Positions 36,209-49,433 of a stretch of 64,000 nucleotides of DNA are shown here, piece after piece; position 1 is the first letter of the stretch; every line of letters starts with the position of its first letter. Below the pieces are notes generated by a model that was not told the DNA's origin, ran no database searches, and worked only from the letters and a program-made list of their open reading frames with translations. A program made the translations under genes and the position numbers. Origin of the DNA: Drechslerella dactyloides (lineage: Eukaryota; Ascomycota; Orbiliomycetes; Orbiliales; Orbiliaceae); contig JAGTWJ010000001.1 of NCBI GenBank assembly GCA_020064725.1, positions 4,154,001-4,218,000 of the forward strand, in the 5' to 3' direction.

Positions 36209-38100
36209 ACGTATTCCACAAGCAAACAGACCACACAAGCAAGCGGACCACCTCTTAATATTGGTACAACCACTCCTCTTCTGCACTATATTACTTTCAT
36301 AACCACTATTATGACTGCTATTATGACTAAATCCCAAGTTATTCTAGCTATTAAAGCTTTGGGAAAAGATCAAAAATTAAGTATTTGAGCTACTACTAAA
36401 CTTTACAATATTTTTTATATTATTTTATTATACCAGTATAATGGCTGTATTTTGAAGGCAGACAATATCCCTAAATCACAAAACCTTATAAAATTAGAAG
36501 AGGATGTTATTATTTAGTATATATTTAAATTATCTGTACAATCTTTTTATCCTAGGTTAAATAGTGTAGAAGATATGGTCAATCAACTGCTGTTGATATG
36601 TGTTGGCGATAACACACAACACATCAGTAAGAATTAGACAGCAAACTTTGTAAAACACCACCCAAAGCTCCAGACATATTTGTCCAGAAAATACAACTAC
36701 CAGCAAGCTAAATACAAAGACCCAGACCTTATTCAAAAATAGTTTTAGTTTTTATAAACAACAAAAGTAAAGTATGGTATTACAGACAGTAATATCTATA
36801 ATTTTAATAAAACAAGCTTCACAATAAACATAATCTCTACAACTACAATTGTTATAGAAACTAAAATATGTAATAAAACTAAACTAACACAGCCTGGAAA
36901 TCACAAATAAGCAACAATTATTCAAAAAATAAGTACAGAAAATTGGGCAGTACCACCATTTATTATTTTAGTTGGCCAACACTATCTAACTAGCTGATAT
37001 ACAGAGACCAACTTACCAAATAACTAGGCTATTATACTCTCTAATAACAGCTAAACAACAAATAAGGTTGCTATAGAGTAATTAAAGCATTTCAACCATT
37101 TTATAATACAACACTATATTTCAGACTACCAGCTATTAATCCTAGATAGCCATAATAACCATTACTCAGCATCTTTTAAACTTTACTATCAAAAATATAA
37201 AATTATTATAATCTATATATTACCACATTCTTCACATCTTCTTTAGTTATTAGACATTAGATACTTTAAGCCATTGAAGCAGGTATATAATTGCTAGGTA
37301 GAGGACTTAATATATACACATATTAACCATATCAGTAAGCTAGAGTTCTTCTCTGGGTTCTATAAAGTATTTACTGCTGTAATAACACCTAAGAATATAC
37401 ATAGCAGCTTTGCTGGAGCTGGTATTGTATCTTATGATCTTGATAGGGTTCTTTTAAAGCTAGATGTACAGCTGCTAGTGTCTACTCTAATGAATTCATA
37501 TCTTAATACCATAAATACAGCAACCACCTAGATAATAAAAACCCCAATAAATCCTTCAGAAACTAACCTATAATCAAAACTTATTAAAAACCAGATTACC
37601 TAGTATCAGGATAGTTCTCTAATATCGTTACTAGCTACTGTAGACCAATTTACTAAAAAGGTATAAATAATAATATACCAGCTAATACTTATACAAGTAA
37701 AGAATATAATACTACACTCTACTAATAAAATGTTAAGCAAGTACTGGCAGATAAAAAAATAATATATATAATATAGAGGCACACTTACCATACACTAGAC
37801 TGGTGAAATCCTAGATAATAATACTATAAATAAATAGGGTGAGTAGGTAGGATGTTTAAATTGTTGGAGCAGCCCCTAACTAGAGACTACTTCTAGAAAG
37901 ATAATTCACTATAGTAGTTATGGTAAACTTAGACATAATATTCAAACATACTAATAAATATCTTAAGTATATAACCAAGCAAATTAATATATATGTAGCC
38001 CAATATAATAGCAGTGTGGCCGTAAAGCCAGTGTTTTTACTAGGGTAGGGTGTTGAAGTGGTCCGCTTGCTTGTGTGGTCCGCTCGCTTGTGGAATACGT
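36209..38100 (+). mobile_element. pogo/Fot1-like transposon B, complete, inactive
   Basis: A complete 1892 bp element flanked by TA. Both ends have leader ACGTATTCCAC and two boxes of the AAGCGAGCGGACCAC type (GACCA code); the left boxes carry G-to-A changes. A decayed plus-strand transposase starts near 36312. It has an N-terminal helix-turn-helix region, then DDE blocks YNFNKTSF (first catalytic Asp now Asn), LILDSHNNHY and LDIRYFKPLK. Many TAG codons stand where relatives have Trp or Gln. Its length equals that of element C, so decay was by substitution with almost no indels. Confidence 0.9.
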
Positions 38101-38130
38101 TAAATATACTTATTAAAAAACCTAAATAAC

Positions 38131-38146
38131 TATCTCTATTTATTAT
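38131..38146. repeat. Target-site duplication, 5' side of LINE copy 2
   Basis: TATCTCTATTTATTAT occurs here and again, perfectly, directly after the AAT tail at 47907-47922. A 16 bp duplication is normal for target-primed reverse transcription. Confidence 0.88.
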
Positions 38147-39422
38147 AGATTTGAAAAAACAAAGAGCCTCTCATATCATTTGACGAAATCGACGAAACAC
38201 AATAAAAATTAGATCATTCAAAAGCACTTGAAAAACTTAATAAAATATATTAAATACACAATCTAATTTATAATTATAATTTTATAATCACAATAACAAT
38301 ATATTAAAAATTTATAATTATCTACACATACAAAAATTAGGGATAACACTAAAAACACTAAAAACACCATCTTTAGATAAATCCATTTTAATTAATAGAT
38401 TTATCTACTAGCTTGTTATTAAATAAAATAAATCTAATAAATATTATATCCAAACTAAATAAGTGATATTGTATACAATCAATCAAATCTATATAAATAG
38501 AAAAAACTAAAACTGAATTAATTTAGGAAAACTAAGATTTAATCATCTTGATTATAAAATAAAAAGAAAAAATAGATAATTTGGAAAAGCAACTAAATAA
38601 AATCCAAAATAAAAATAAAAACTGAATAAATATATTAAAAACATATGTATAAGTTATAAATATGTAAATAAAAATACCAAAAATATTAAAAATGTAAAAA
38701 ATACTAAAAATAACAAATCTACTAATTAAATAATAAAGATTAATTATTCCATAAATAATAAACAATAAACTGATAATAAATCTAAATATTTATTGAATAA
38801 AAATAAATAATATTTTTAAAAAATAAGAGGAATCCTAAAATAAAATAATTATGGGAATCTTGATAAATGAAAAAAACAATTTAATATTAATTATATATTA
38901 AAATATAAAAAACAAAGATATTCTCAAATATAAAAAAGAAATATATAAAGAATTAATTAAAATAGATTAATATATCTAAAAACTAGTAAAAATAACAAAA
39001 TAAGGATTTATAATAATACATAGAATTTAAATAAATTAATTTTAAAATGAGGAACAATTAATCACTTTAAAAAATGAAATAAAAAATAATAATATCTATA
39101 AATTAGTAAGAATACCAAAATAACTAATACTAGAAAATAAACAAACAAATAAATTTTGTTCTTTTATAATATTAATAATAAAAATAATGGAAATAGTAAA
39201 ATAAATACTATATAATAAAAAATTATTCTTAAACAGAGAATTTTTAAAAATAGAGAAATATTATTTTATATATTTAAAAAACCAATACACAAACTACCAA
39301 AATTTTAAACATTTAGCTGCAACATACACATTTATAAATATATACAAAATATACTCTTTAAAACATAAAACATACCAATATAAATATAATAAATGTAATA
39401 TAAAAAATAGAATATACCTATA

Positions 39423-41314
39423 ACGTATTCCACAAGTGAGCGGACCACACAAGCGAGCAGACCACCTCTCAATACCGGTATGACTATTCCTCTTTTGCAT
39501 TATATTATCTTTATAACTACTATTATAACTACTATTATGACTAAATCCCAAATTATTCTAGTTATTAAAATTTTGGAAAAAAATTAAAAATTAAGTATTT
39601 GAGCTATTGTTAAGTTTTATAATATCTTTTATACTACTCTACTATATTGGTATAACAGCTATACTTTAAAGGCAGACAGTACCCCTAAATCACAAAACCT
39701 TATAAAATTAAAAAAGAATATTATTATTCAATATATACTTAAGCTGTTTATACAATCTTTTTATTTTAGGTTAGATAATATGAAAAATATAGCTAACTAG
39801 CTACTATTAACATATACTAACAATAACACACAACACATCAGTAAGAATTAAGTGGTAAACTTTATAAAACACTGTCTAGAGCTCCAGATACATCTATCCA
39901 AAAAGTACAACTACTAGTAAACTAAATACAAAAACCCAGACCTTATTTAAAAATAGTTTTAGCTTTTATAAACAATAAAAGCAAAGTATAGTATTATAGA
40001 TAATAATATCTATAACTTTGATAAAACAAGCTTTACAATAGGCATAATCTCTACAACTACAATTATCACAGAAGCTGAAATATACAATAAAATTAAACTG
40101 GCACAGCCTGAAAATCACAAATAAGCAATAGTTATTCAAAAGATAAGTGCAGAAAATTGGGTAGTACCACCATTTATTATTTTAGTTGGCTAACACCACC
40201 TAATTAGTTGGTATACAGAGATTAATTTACCAAATAATTAGGCTATTATACTTTCTAATAATAACTAAACAACAAATGAGATTATTATAGAGTAGTTAAA
40301 ACATTTCAATCATTTTACAGTATAGTGCTATATTTCAGACTACTAGTTATTAATTCTAGATAGCTATAATAACCACCACTCAGCATCTTTCAAACTTTAC
40401 TATTAAAAGTATAAGATTATTACAGTCTATATGCCACTACATTCTTTATATTTTCTTTAGCTATTAGATATTAGGTGCTTTAAGCCATTAAAGCAGGTGT
40501 ATAATTACCAGGTAGAGGATTTAATACATGCACATATCAACTATATTAGTAAGCTAAAATTCCTCTTTAAATTCCACAAGACATTTACTACTGTAATAAC
40601 ACCTAAGAATATATACAGCAGCTTTGCTGAAGCTAGTATTATACCTTATGATCCTAACAAAGTCCTCTTAAAATTAGATGTGCAGCTACTAGTATCTATC
40701 TTAATAAATTCATGTCCTAATACCACAAATACAGCAACCACCTAGACAACAAAAACCCCAATAAATCTTTCAGAAGCTAGTCTACAATCAAAACTCATCA
40801 AAAACCAAATTACCCAGTATTAAAATAGCTCTCCAATATTATTACTAGCTACTGTAGACTAATTCACTAAAAAAATACAGATAATAATACACCAACTAGC
40901 ACTTATACAAGCAAAGAATATAACACTATACTCTATTAATGAGATATTAAACAAGTATTAACAAGTAAAAAGACAGTATATATAATATAAAAACATGCTT
41001 ACCATACACCAGGCTAATAAAATCCTAAATAATAATACTATAAATAAATAAAGTAAGCAGGTAAGACATCTAAACCATCAGAGTAGCCCCCAACCAAAAG
41101 CCATCTTTGAAAGGATAATTTGCTGCAGCAGTTATGGTAAACCTGGGTATAATATTCAAATATACCAGTAGATATCTTAAGCATATAACCAAGTGAACTA
41201 GCATATATATAGCCCAGTATAATAATAATATGGCTATAAAATTAGTATTTTTGCTAGGATGGGGTATTGAGGTGGTCCACTCGCTTATATAGTCCGCTCG
41301 CTTGTGGAATACGT
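39423..41314 (+). mobile_element. pogo/Fot1-like transposon C, complete, inactive
   Basis: A 1892 bp element with TA borders, nested in LINE copy 2. The ends carry leader ACGTATTCCAC and GACCA-type boxes, with a few transitions (for example AAGTGAGCGGACCACAC). The plus-strand transposase remnant retains YNFDKTSF, LILDSYNN and LDIRCFKPLK, so all three catalytic Asp survive here, but stops are frequent. The longest intact piece (40497-40745) is the region after the last catalytic Asp, reading YISKLKFLFKFHKTF and VLLKLDVQLL. Confidence 0.9.
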
Positions 41315-42332
41315 TATAGTATTTTAAAATATATTTATTATAAAAGAGAGCATATAGTGAATTCATAAAATTATAAAAAGTTAAAAGTATTAAAAATAAA
41401 ATTTAATGCAACTCAAAAACAAAATTAAAACTAAGACCAAAACTATAATTAAAATAATAATATTTAAATTATTTTAATACAAAATAAAATAAAATGTGTA
41501 TAATATAATTATAATATATCATCTAATATAATATAAGATATTTTAAATTCTACAATAAATAAAATAAATATTTTATTTTTATAAGAATCATAAATCTCGA
41601 AAAAATTAACAACAATAAATATTAATAGTTTTATATTATTAATACTAAATATAATAAAAAGACCAAAAATAATTATATATTATTTTAATCTATTCTTATA
41701 TAAAATTAATAATTAAACAGATTTAATTAATAACAAAAATTACCAAATTATTAATATTAAATCAAAAGAATTTAGTAAAATCTAAATAATTAATATCTAT
41801 AACAAAAAACACCAAACAGACCAAAGTAATAAATTATATACAATAAAAAGATTATTTAACAAAATAATTAAATTTATTAATAAAAAGTATTTATTAATTA
41901 AAGATTTTAATACCTATTATTATTTATGGAATTCTAAGTGTAGGAAAAGTATTTGATACAAAGAATTAATAAATATTGTTGAAAGTAAAAATCTATATTT
42001 AATAAATAATCTTGATATTTTAACTTATTATTTTAACAAAGAGAAGAATTCATCTATTTTAGATTTAATATTCATAATAACTTAAATAAATTCATTTATT
42101 AAAAAATAGATAATAAATAATAATTTAGATGTGGGATTAAACTATAAGATTATCTTATTTAATATATATTCCTAAAATAATAATTATTTAGTTGACAACC
42201 TATTATTAATAAATAAATATAATTGGAATAAAATTAATTAGAAGAAATTTTAAAAAATATTATTAGATTTAAATAGAAATCTAGATTAAAATAATAATTG
42301 GGATAAATTATTATTTACTTTAAATAGTGATA

Positions 42333-44225
42333 ACGTATTCCACAAGCGAGCGAACACCCTAAGCGAGCGAACACCCCACCAAGCGACTTTACCCCCTTTT
42401 CTTCTTTATTATTATCTATATTTATAACTACTATAATAACAGCCTCTATAATTGAATTCCAAATAATCTTAACTATTAAAGCTTTAGAAAAAAATGAAAA
42501 ATTAAATATTATAGTAATAGTTAAATTATATAATATTCTTTAAATAACTTTTGTTTATTAATATAATAGATACCTTTTATAGAGTAATAATATATTGAAA
42601 TTATGGAATCTTATATAATTAAAAGAAGATACTATTGTCTAATATATACTTAAGCTGTATATATAATTTTTTTATCTTAGATTGAGTAGTGTAAAAGATA
42701 TGGCCAACCAGTTGTTATTAATATATGCTAGTAATAGCTCATATTGTATTGATAAAAATTAGATAATAAACTTTGTAAAATACTATCTAGAGTTTTAAAT
42801 ATACCTATTTAGAAAGTACAACTACCAATAGATTAAATATGAAGATTATAAGTTTATTAGTAATTAGTTATAGCTTATATAAGCTATAAAAGCTAAATAT
42901 GGTATTATAGATAATGATATATATAATTTTGATAAGACAGACTTTATAATAGGTATAATCTCCTCTACTATAGTTGTTATAGGTATTGAAACCTATAATA
43001 AAGCAAAGCTGGTATAGCCTAGGAACTATAAATAGGTAATAGTTATTTAGGGGATATATATAGAAGATTGGATAGTATTACTATTTATTATCCTAGCTGG
43101 TAAATACTATCTAGCTAGCTGGTATATAGAGACTAGTTTACTAAAGGACTAGGTTATTATACTCTCTAATAATAGCTGGATAATAAATAAATTTATTATA
43201 GAATAGATAAAACACTTTAACTAATTTATAGTGTAGTGTTGTATTTCAGACTACTGGCTATTAGTTTTAGATAGTTATAAAAACTATTATTTAATTATCT
43301 TTAAATTTTACTACTAAGAATATAAGATTATTATAGTCTATATACTATTATATTCTTTATATTTTCTTCAGTTGTTGGATATTGGGTGCTTTAGGCTATT
43401 AAAATAGGCATATAGTTGCTAGGTGGAGGACTTAATACATATAGATATTAATTATATTAGTAAGCTGGAGTTCTTTTCTGGGTTTCATAAGGTATTTACT
43501 GTTATAATAATATCTAAGAATATATGCAGCAGCTTTGCTGGAGCTGAGATTATACCTTATAATTTTAATAGAGTTTTTTTAAAGCTAGATATCTAGTTAC
43601 TAGTGCTTACTTTGGTGAATTCACACCCTAGTACTGCACATACAGTAGCTACCTAGATAACAAAAATACTAATAAATCCTTCAGAAGCTGGCTTACAATC
43701 AAAGCTTATCAAAAACCAGATTATCCAGCATCCAAATAGCTTTTTAACATTATTACTAGCTGCTGTAAACTAATTTATTAAAAGGATATAAACAATAATA
43801 TATTAACTAGCACTTATACAGGCAGAAAATATAATACTATACTCTATAAACTAGGTATTATCTAAATGCTAATAAGTAAAAAGATGATATATACAATAAG
43901 GAGGCATGCTTACTATATACTAGGCTAATAAAATCCTAGATAATAATATTATAAATAAATAAGATAAACAAATAAAATATTTAAATTATTAAAATAGTCC
44001 TTAGCTAGAGACTACCTCTAGAAAAATACTACACTATAGCTACTATAATAAGCCCAGCTATAATATCTGAATTTGTTAAAAAGCATCTTAAGGATTAAGG
44101 CTAGTACAGTATGGATTTCCCGCACTGTCCTAACAGTAGTGTGGTAGTGAAGGTAGTATTTTTGTTAGGGTGGGGTGGGGAGGGTGTTTGCTCGCTTGGG
44201 GTGTTCGCTCGCTTGTGGAATACGT
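42333..44225 (+). mobile_element. pogo/Fot1-like transposon D, complete, inactive
   Basis: A 1893 bp element with TA borders, nested in LINE copy 2. Leader ACGTATTCCAC is as in A-C, but the boxes read AAGCGAGCGAACACCCT then AAGCGAGCGAACACCCC (AACAC code), shared with palindromic element P1. The plus-strand transposase is diverged from A-C; blocks read YNFDKTDF, LVLDSYKNYY and LDIGCFRLLK. Stops inactivate it. Confidence 0.9.
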
Positions 44226-44699
44226 TAATAATAATTTAGAATGAAATTTAAAGTAGGCTATAAATTTATTTCAACAAAATATAATTAATATGGTGGAAAT
44301 ATTAATGTTAAAATTAATTATAACATCAAAATCAAAAGTTTAGTGGAATAATAAAATAAATACACTAAAAACAAAAATATAGTAAGCAAAAAGGTAATAA
44401 AAACAAAATAAAATCTAGAAACAATAGAATTTATTTAAATTCAAACAAAATAATTATTTCAAAGTAATAAGAAGAGTTAAAACTGAAAAGTGAACAAACT
44501 TTTTAATAAATATAAAAAATAAAGAGATCTTTAAAGTACTAAATTATACAAAACTATTTAAAATATAAAGAATACTAAATCTGGATTTTAAAAATAATTT
44601 AATAATAAGCTTTAATAAGAAAATATAAGTATTTTGAAAAGTATTATTTCCAAAGCTACCAAATTATCTAAAATCTAATAATTTATTTAAAATAAAAAA

Positions 44700-45980
44700 A
44701 CAAATAATCAAAAATATAATTAAATAAGAAAAAATTATAAATAAAAAAATTAAAAAAGCTATTTTTATATCAAATTTGAAAAAAGTACTAGACCCAGATA
44801 GAATTAATTTTCTATACCTAAAAGAAGCATATAAAATAATACTAAAAAAATTTAATAATTTATTTAAAAGATTATTAAACTATAGATACCACCTAATATA
44901 CTTTAAATAAACAATTAAAGTAATTCTACTAAAATCTAATAAACCAGATTATAGTATTTTAAAAACTTATAGAATTATAAATCTTTTAAACTATTTAAAA
45001 AAGATATTAAAGAAAATAATAATTATAAGATTAGTATATATCTTAGAAATAAAAGATATTTTATATTATAAACAAATTAAGAGTAGAAAACAAAGATTAG
45101 CTATAGATACTACATTATCCTTAATATATAATATAAAAAATACAAAATTAGAAAAGTTTAAAACCTCTATATTATTCTTAGATATAAAGGGAGTTTTTAA
45201 TAATATTTTAAAAATAAGATTAATTAAAACTATTAAGAATATAAGATTTCCAAAACAATTAATTAATTGGATTGAGAATTTTATATTAAATAGATAAATT
45301 AAGCTTACTTTTGATAGATAAATAAAAAAATTAAAATTAATTAAAACAAGAATACCTTAGGGTTCACCTATATTTTCAATTTTATTTTTATTATATTTAA
45401 CACCATTATTTAAACAATTAAAATAAAAATATAATAATATCAAAATACCAAATTATATTAATAATATTGCTATTATTATAATTAATAAATTAATAAAATT
45501 AAATATAATAGATTTAAAAAATGTGTTAGAAATTGTATTTAATTAAACAAAAAATAATATAGTAGCCTTTGATGATATAAAATCTGAATTAATATATTTC
45601 TATTTTAATTTAAAAAAAAATAATAATAACAGAGAATATAATTTGGTTTTACTAAATAAAATAATAATTAAATTATTTAATATAATTAGATAGCTTGGAA
45701 TTTATTTAAACAAGAATTTAAAATTTAAATTCTATGTTAAAAATAAATTAGTAGCTGTAAACTGAATATTTAATTATATTAGAGGTTTAATAAATTTAGA
45801 AAAAAATTAAACTTGAAAGTATTAATATAATTGTATAAAAGCTGTATTTGTTCTGTTTCGGATTTTAGTACCAAAATCTGGTAAAAAAATTAAAAATTAT
45901 TTTTAAAAGATTTTAATATTTTATAAAATAAAACAATTAGAAAAATTAATGGAATATATAAAATAATATTAATTTATTTA
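44700..45980 (+). pseudogene. LINE copy 2 reverse transcriptase
   Basis: Blocks match copy 1: GSPIFSILFLL followed by YLTPLF, then YINNIAI in place of the Y-x-D-D catalytic motif. TAG and TAA codons break the frame. It lies downstream of the pogo D insertion. Confidence 0.75.
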
Positions 45981-46379
45981 TTGGAAGTTGAAGCTTTTAT
46001 CTTGTCATCAAAAATTAGGTTTAATAGTTTATAAAGATGATATGTCTTAAGATTATTATATCTTAATAAAAATTATCTAATTAAATTAAGAATACTAGAA
46101 TTGGTTCTACCAGAATTTTATTTTGGTAGAGAGAAGGATATTCAATATTTAAAATAATATAAAAATAAAAAAGATAATAATAAAAATAAGATATATTAAA
46201 TTTTATTAAATTTTATTTTATTAAGAATAAATTATTTAATTATTTTATATACTAAAATTGAATATATTAATATAAAAGTAAATTCTCTGTGGGTTGAAAA
46301 TAATATTAATATAAATATTAGTAAAAAATTAAAAGAAATAGAGATAAAATAACATATTATAAATAAATTAAAATTAAAC

Positions 46380-46810
46380 TCAAAAAAAAATTTAATTATT
46401 TATACAAACAGCTCTTTATTAAATTTGGAAGGAGATATTAAATTAATAGGTGCTGGTATATATAGCAAAATTAATAATAAATCAATTTTTAAAATAAAAA
46501 TCAGTCTGGAAAATTTAATAAAAGTATATAATACTAAATTAATTACTATATAAATAGTTTTTAAAAAGCATTAAAAATATTACTACAAAATAAAAATATA
46601 AATAATATATATTTATATTTAGACAACCAAGCTATAATACAAAAAATAAAATTATTATATTTTAAACTAAGTTAAGATATTATTAAAAAAATATAAAATA
46701 TTAGTAAAAAACTAAATGTTAACAAAATAAAAATATATATAAATTAGTACTCTAGACACAATAATATATATAGAAATAAAAAAGTAAACAAATTAGTAAA
46801 ATTAGGTACT
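46380..46810 (+). pseudogene. LINE copy 2 RNase H domain
   Basis: Reads IYTNSSLLNLEGDI (catalytic Asp changed to Asn), GAGIYSKINN and, at the end, YSRHNNIYRNKKVNKLVKLG, where the family has GNExAD. It ends about 40 bp before the M1 insertion. Confidence 0.7.
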
Positions 46811-46848
46811 AAAATTTTTAAAGAAAGTTCATACAACTCTTTTATATA

Positions 46849-47097
46849 ACGTATTCCACAAGCGAGCGGACCACACAAGCGAGCGGACCACCCCATATAA
46901 ACCAACACCCTACCAAAACACTTTTTATTGATAACTTAATCAATAATTAATTTAAAATTAGAATAAAATTCATCTTGTTTATATAAACTATTACAAATCT
47001 AAAAATATTTTTTTAAATTTTTTTTATATTAAATTAAAGAAATATACAAGGGGGGTGGTCCGGTCGCTTGTCTGGTCCAGTCGCTTATTGTTGACGT
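46849..47097 (+). mobile_element. 249 bp MITE M1 with two different ends
   Basis: TA-flanked, non-coding and nested in LINE copy 2. The left end has leader ACGTATTCCAC and boxes AAGCGAGCGGACCACAC / AAGCGAGCGGACCACC. The right end, read inward, has leader ACGTCAACAAT and boxes AAGCGACTGGACCAGAC / AAGCGACCGGACCACC. The leaders differ and box base 7 differs (G versus C), while the GACCA core is shared. Copies M2 and M3 have the same two ends and length, with about one mismatch each. Confidence 0.92.
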
Positions 47098-47906
47098 TAT
47101 TTAAAAAAACAAAATAAAATAAAAAATCTAATAGAATAGTAAGAATAATAGCAAAAACATAAAAAAAGAATAGATTATAATAATTTACCAAAATTTAAAA
47201 GAAATAAAATATTGCAAAATAGCAATATTAAATTTATTTTATCAATAATATAATTAAGGACAGGATATAGCATATTCAACAATTATTTATATAAAATATT
47301 AAATTTAAGTATTCTAAATAAATATTATAATTATAATATTATAATATAAACACCAAAACATCTCATTATAAGATATAAATATTATAAAAAAGAGAGAGAA
47401 GAGATAAAAAAAAAATTAGGGAAAATATTATTTAATTTTAATATATTATTATTCACTAAGAATAGATTAATACAAATAGAAAAATATCTTAACAATACAA
47501 AAATACTTTTTAAAAAAAAAAACAATTACAAAGTTAATATTAATAATAAAATTAAATAAAGTAATCTTAAGAAAGATTAAAAATTTACCAATTAATATTA
47601 TTAATATTAAGCAAGATAAATTACAATAAACAGCAAAAATAAACATTATAAATAATACAAAATATATCTGTTTAAAGAGAAGAAAATAAAACAAAAAAAA
47701 AAAACTAAAGAAGATTAAAAGTTTTTAAAATAATATCCAAAATTAATTAATTAACTAATTAATTAATTAATAACAAAAGAAACAGGGAAAACACATATAT
47801 ATGTTAATTTTCATTTATACATATTTTATATTTAATTTTCTTCCACCTGCCATAACCGAAAGGTTGCATGCAGTATGATTCATAATAATAATAATAATAA
47901 TAATAA

Positions 47907-47922
47907 TATCTCTATTTATTAT
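47907..47922. repeat. Target-site duplication, 3' side of LINE copy 2
   Basis: Perfect second copy of the 16 bp sequence at 38131-38146. It fixes the 3' border of the LINE just after its AAT repeat. Confidence 0.88.
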
Positions 47923-48336
47923 TAATTAGAAATACTTCCTCTTAACTAATTTATGTAAATTTCTAAATGTAAATACTTAATAAAATCTAAAATTAATTAA
48001 TCTAAGATTAATTAAAATAATAATAAAAAAAAAAGAATAAAAAGTTATTAAAAACTTTACTATATTTATTAATTCAAAAAAATTAGATTTTATTTTTAAT
48101 TAATAGATATTTATTATTTTTCTATTTATATAGTTTTTTATAAATTTACTTTCAAAAAACAAAAATATTTATTAATATTTATTATTAATATTACATTTAT
48201 TATTTAATATCCAGTTTTTTACAAAAGGATATCATTAGCTTTTTATTAAAAAATAAGAAAAATCTCTAGATAATAAAAAAAATATAAAATTAAAAACTAT
48301 AAAAAAAGAAAAATATATTAGTAGATATATCTTATA
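47923..48336. other. Unassigned AT-rich DNA
   Basis: Decayed AT-rich DNA between LINE copy 2 and palindromic element P2. No gene, domain or element end is recognisable. Confidence 0.4.
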
Positions 48337-49433
48337 ACGTGTATGATAAGCGACCGGATCAGACAAGCGACCGGATCACCTCGCAGTCAAACACCCCACT
48401 AAAAACCATTTATTTAATATTATAATAAATATCTATTATAAAATTATAAAAAAAAATACTTTAAAATAAATATATATTCAAAGAGATTAATTATCATTTT
48501 TTTAATTTTTTAATATTAATATTAAATTAATAATAATTATTTTAATTATTATAAAAAACAACACAAACTTTTAGGTGTTTAACTGTAAATATCTAAGTAA
48601 TTTATAAATAAAAACTTCTAAAAATTGAAGATATAATAAATTATTATATAATCTAAGATTATAGAGAGTTCTAGCTTATTATATCAAAAATTAGGCTTTA
48701 TAAAGGTGGCTAAAGTTGGTACAATACATCCAACTATTTTTTAAAAAATTATATATAAAAATATTATAAAAAAATTTTAAAAAAATTTAGTTTAATTTTA
48801 ATATATTAAAAATTTATTATTTTATTTTTTTGAAATTTTTTTATATATTATATAATTTAATATTAATATTTTTAATTTCTATTATAAAAAATTATAAAAA
48901 ATTGAATTTTCGACAAAAAAAATTTAAAAAAATTAGAAAAATTATAATTTAATCTTATTTAATCTAATATTAATTTTTTTAATTTTTTTATAATATTTTT
49001 ATATATAATTATTTAAAAAAATAGCTGGTGTGTTGTTGGTGTGTTGTACCAACTTTAACCACTTTTATTAAGCTTAATTTTTAATATAATAAACTAAAAC
49101 TCTCTATAATCCTATATTATATAATAATTTATTATATCTTCAATTTTTAGAAGTTTTTATTTATAAATTACTTAGATATTTACAGTCAAACACCTAAAAG
49201 TTTGTGTTGTTTTTTATAATATTTAAAATAATTATTATTAATTTAATATTAATATTAAAAAATTAAAAAAATGATAATTAATCTCTTTGAATATATATTT
49301 ATTTTAAAGTATTTTTTTTTATAATTTTATAATAGATATTTATTATAATATTAAATAAAAGGTGTTTGGTGGGGTGTTTGACTGAGTGGGGTGATCCGGT
49401 CGCTTGTCTGATCCGGTCGCTTATCATACACGT
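48337..49433. mobile_element. Palindromic MITE-like element P2 (GATCA end code)
   Basis: A 1097 bp, TA-flanked, non-coding element. Both ends have leader ACGTGTATGAT and boxes AAGCGACCGGATCAGAC / AAGCGACCGGATCACC. Behind them lies a near-perfect inverted repeat of roughly 450 bp per arm; motifs such as TCAAAGAGATTAATTATCAT and AACACAAACTTTTAGGTGTT are mirrored in the other arm. The arms are much better matched than those of P1. The inner arm block (AAAGTTGGTACAA) is homologous to P1 although the end code differs. Confidence 0.88.

Larger units (their letters stand above)
38147..47906 (+). mobile_element. LINE copy 2 (Tad1-like), full length, split by three insertions
   Basis: A plus-strand copy of the same LINE as copy 1, bounded by a perfect 16 bp target duplication and ending in the shared 3' block and an AAT repeat. 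Three TA-flanked elements lie inside: pogo C in the zinc-knuckle region, pogo D between endonuclease and reverse transcriptase, and MITE M1 after RNase H. Removing them with one TA each leaves about 5720 bp, against 5708 bp for copy 1. It is heavily RIP-decayed, with stops in every domain. Confidence 0.88.

Noticed and set aside
48337..49433. Regularly spaced GC-rich direct repeats resembling a CRISPR array
   Set aside because: Only two boxes occur per end, they are mirrored at the other end and flanked by TA, and the genome is eukaryotic. They are transposon ends.
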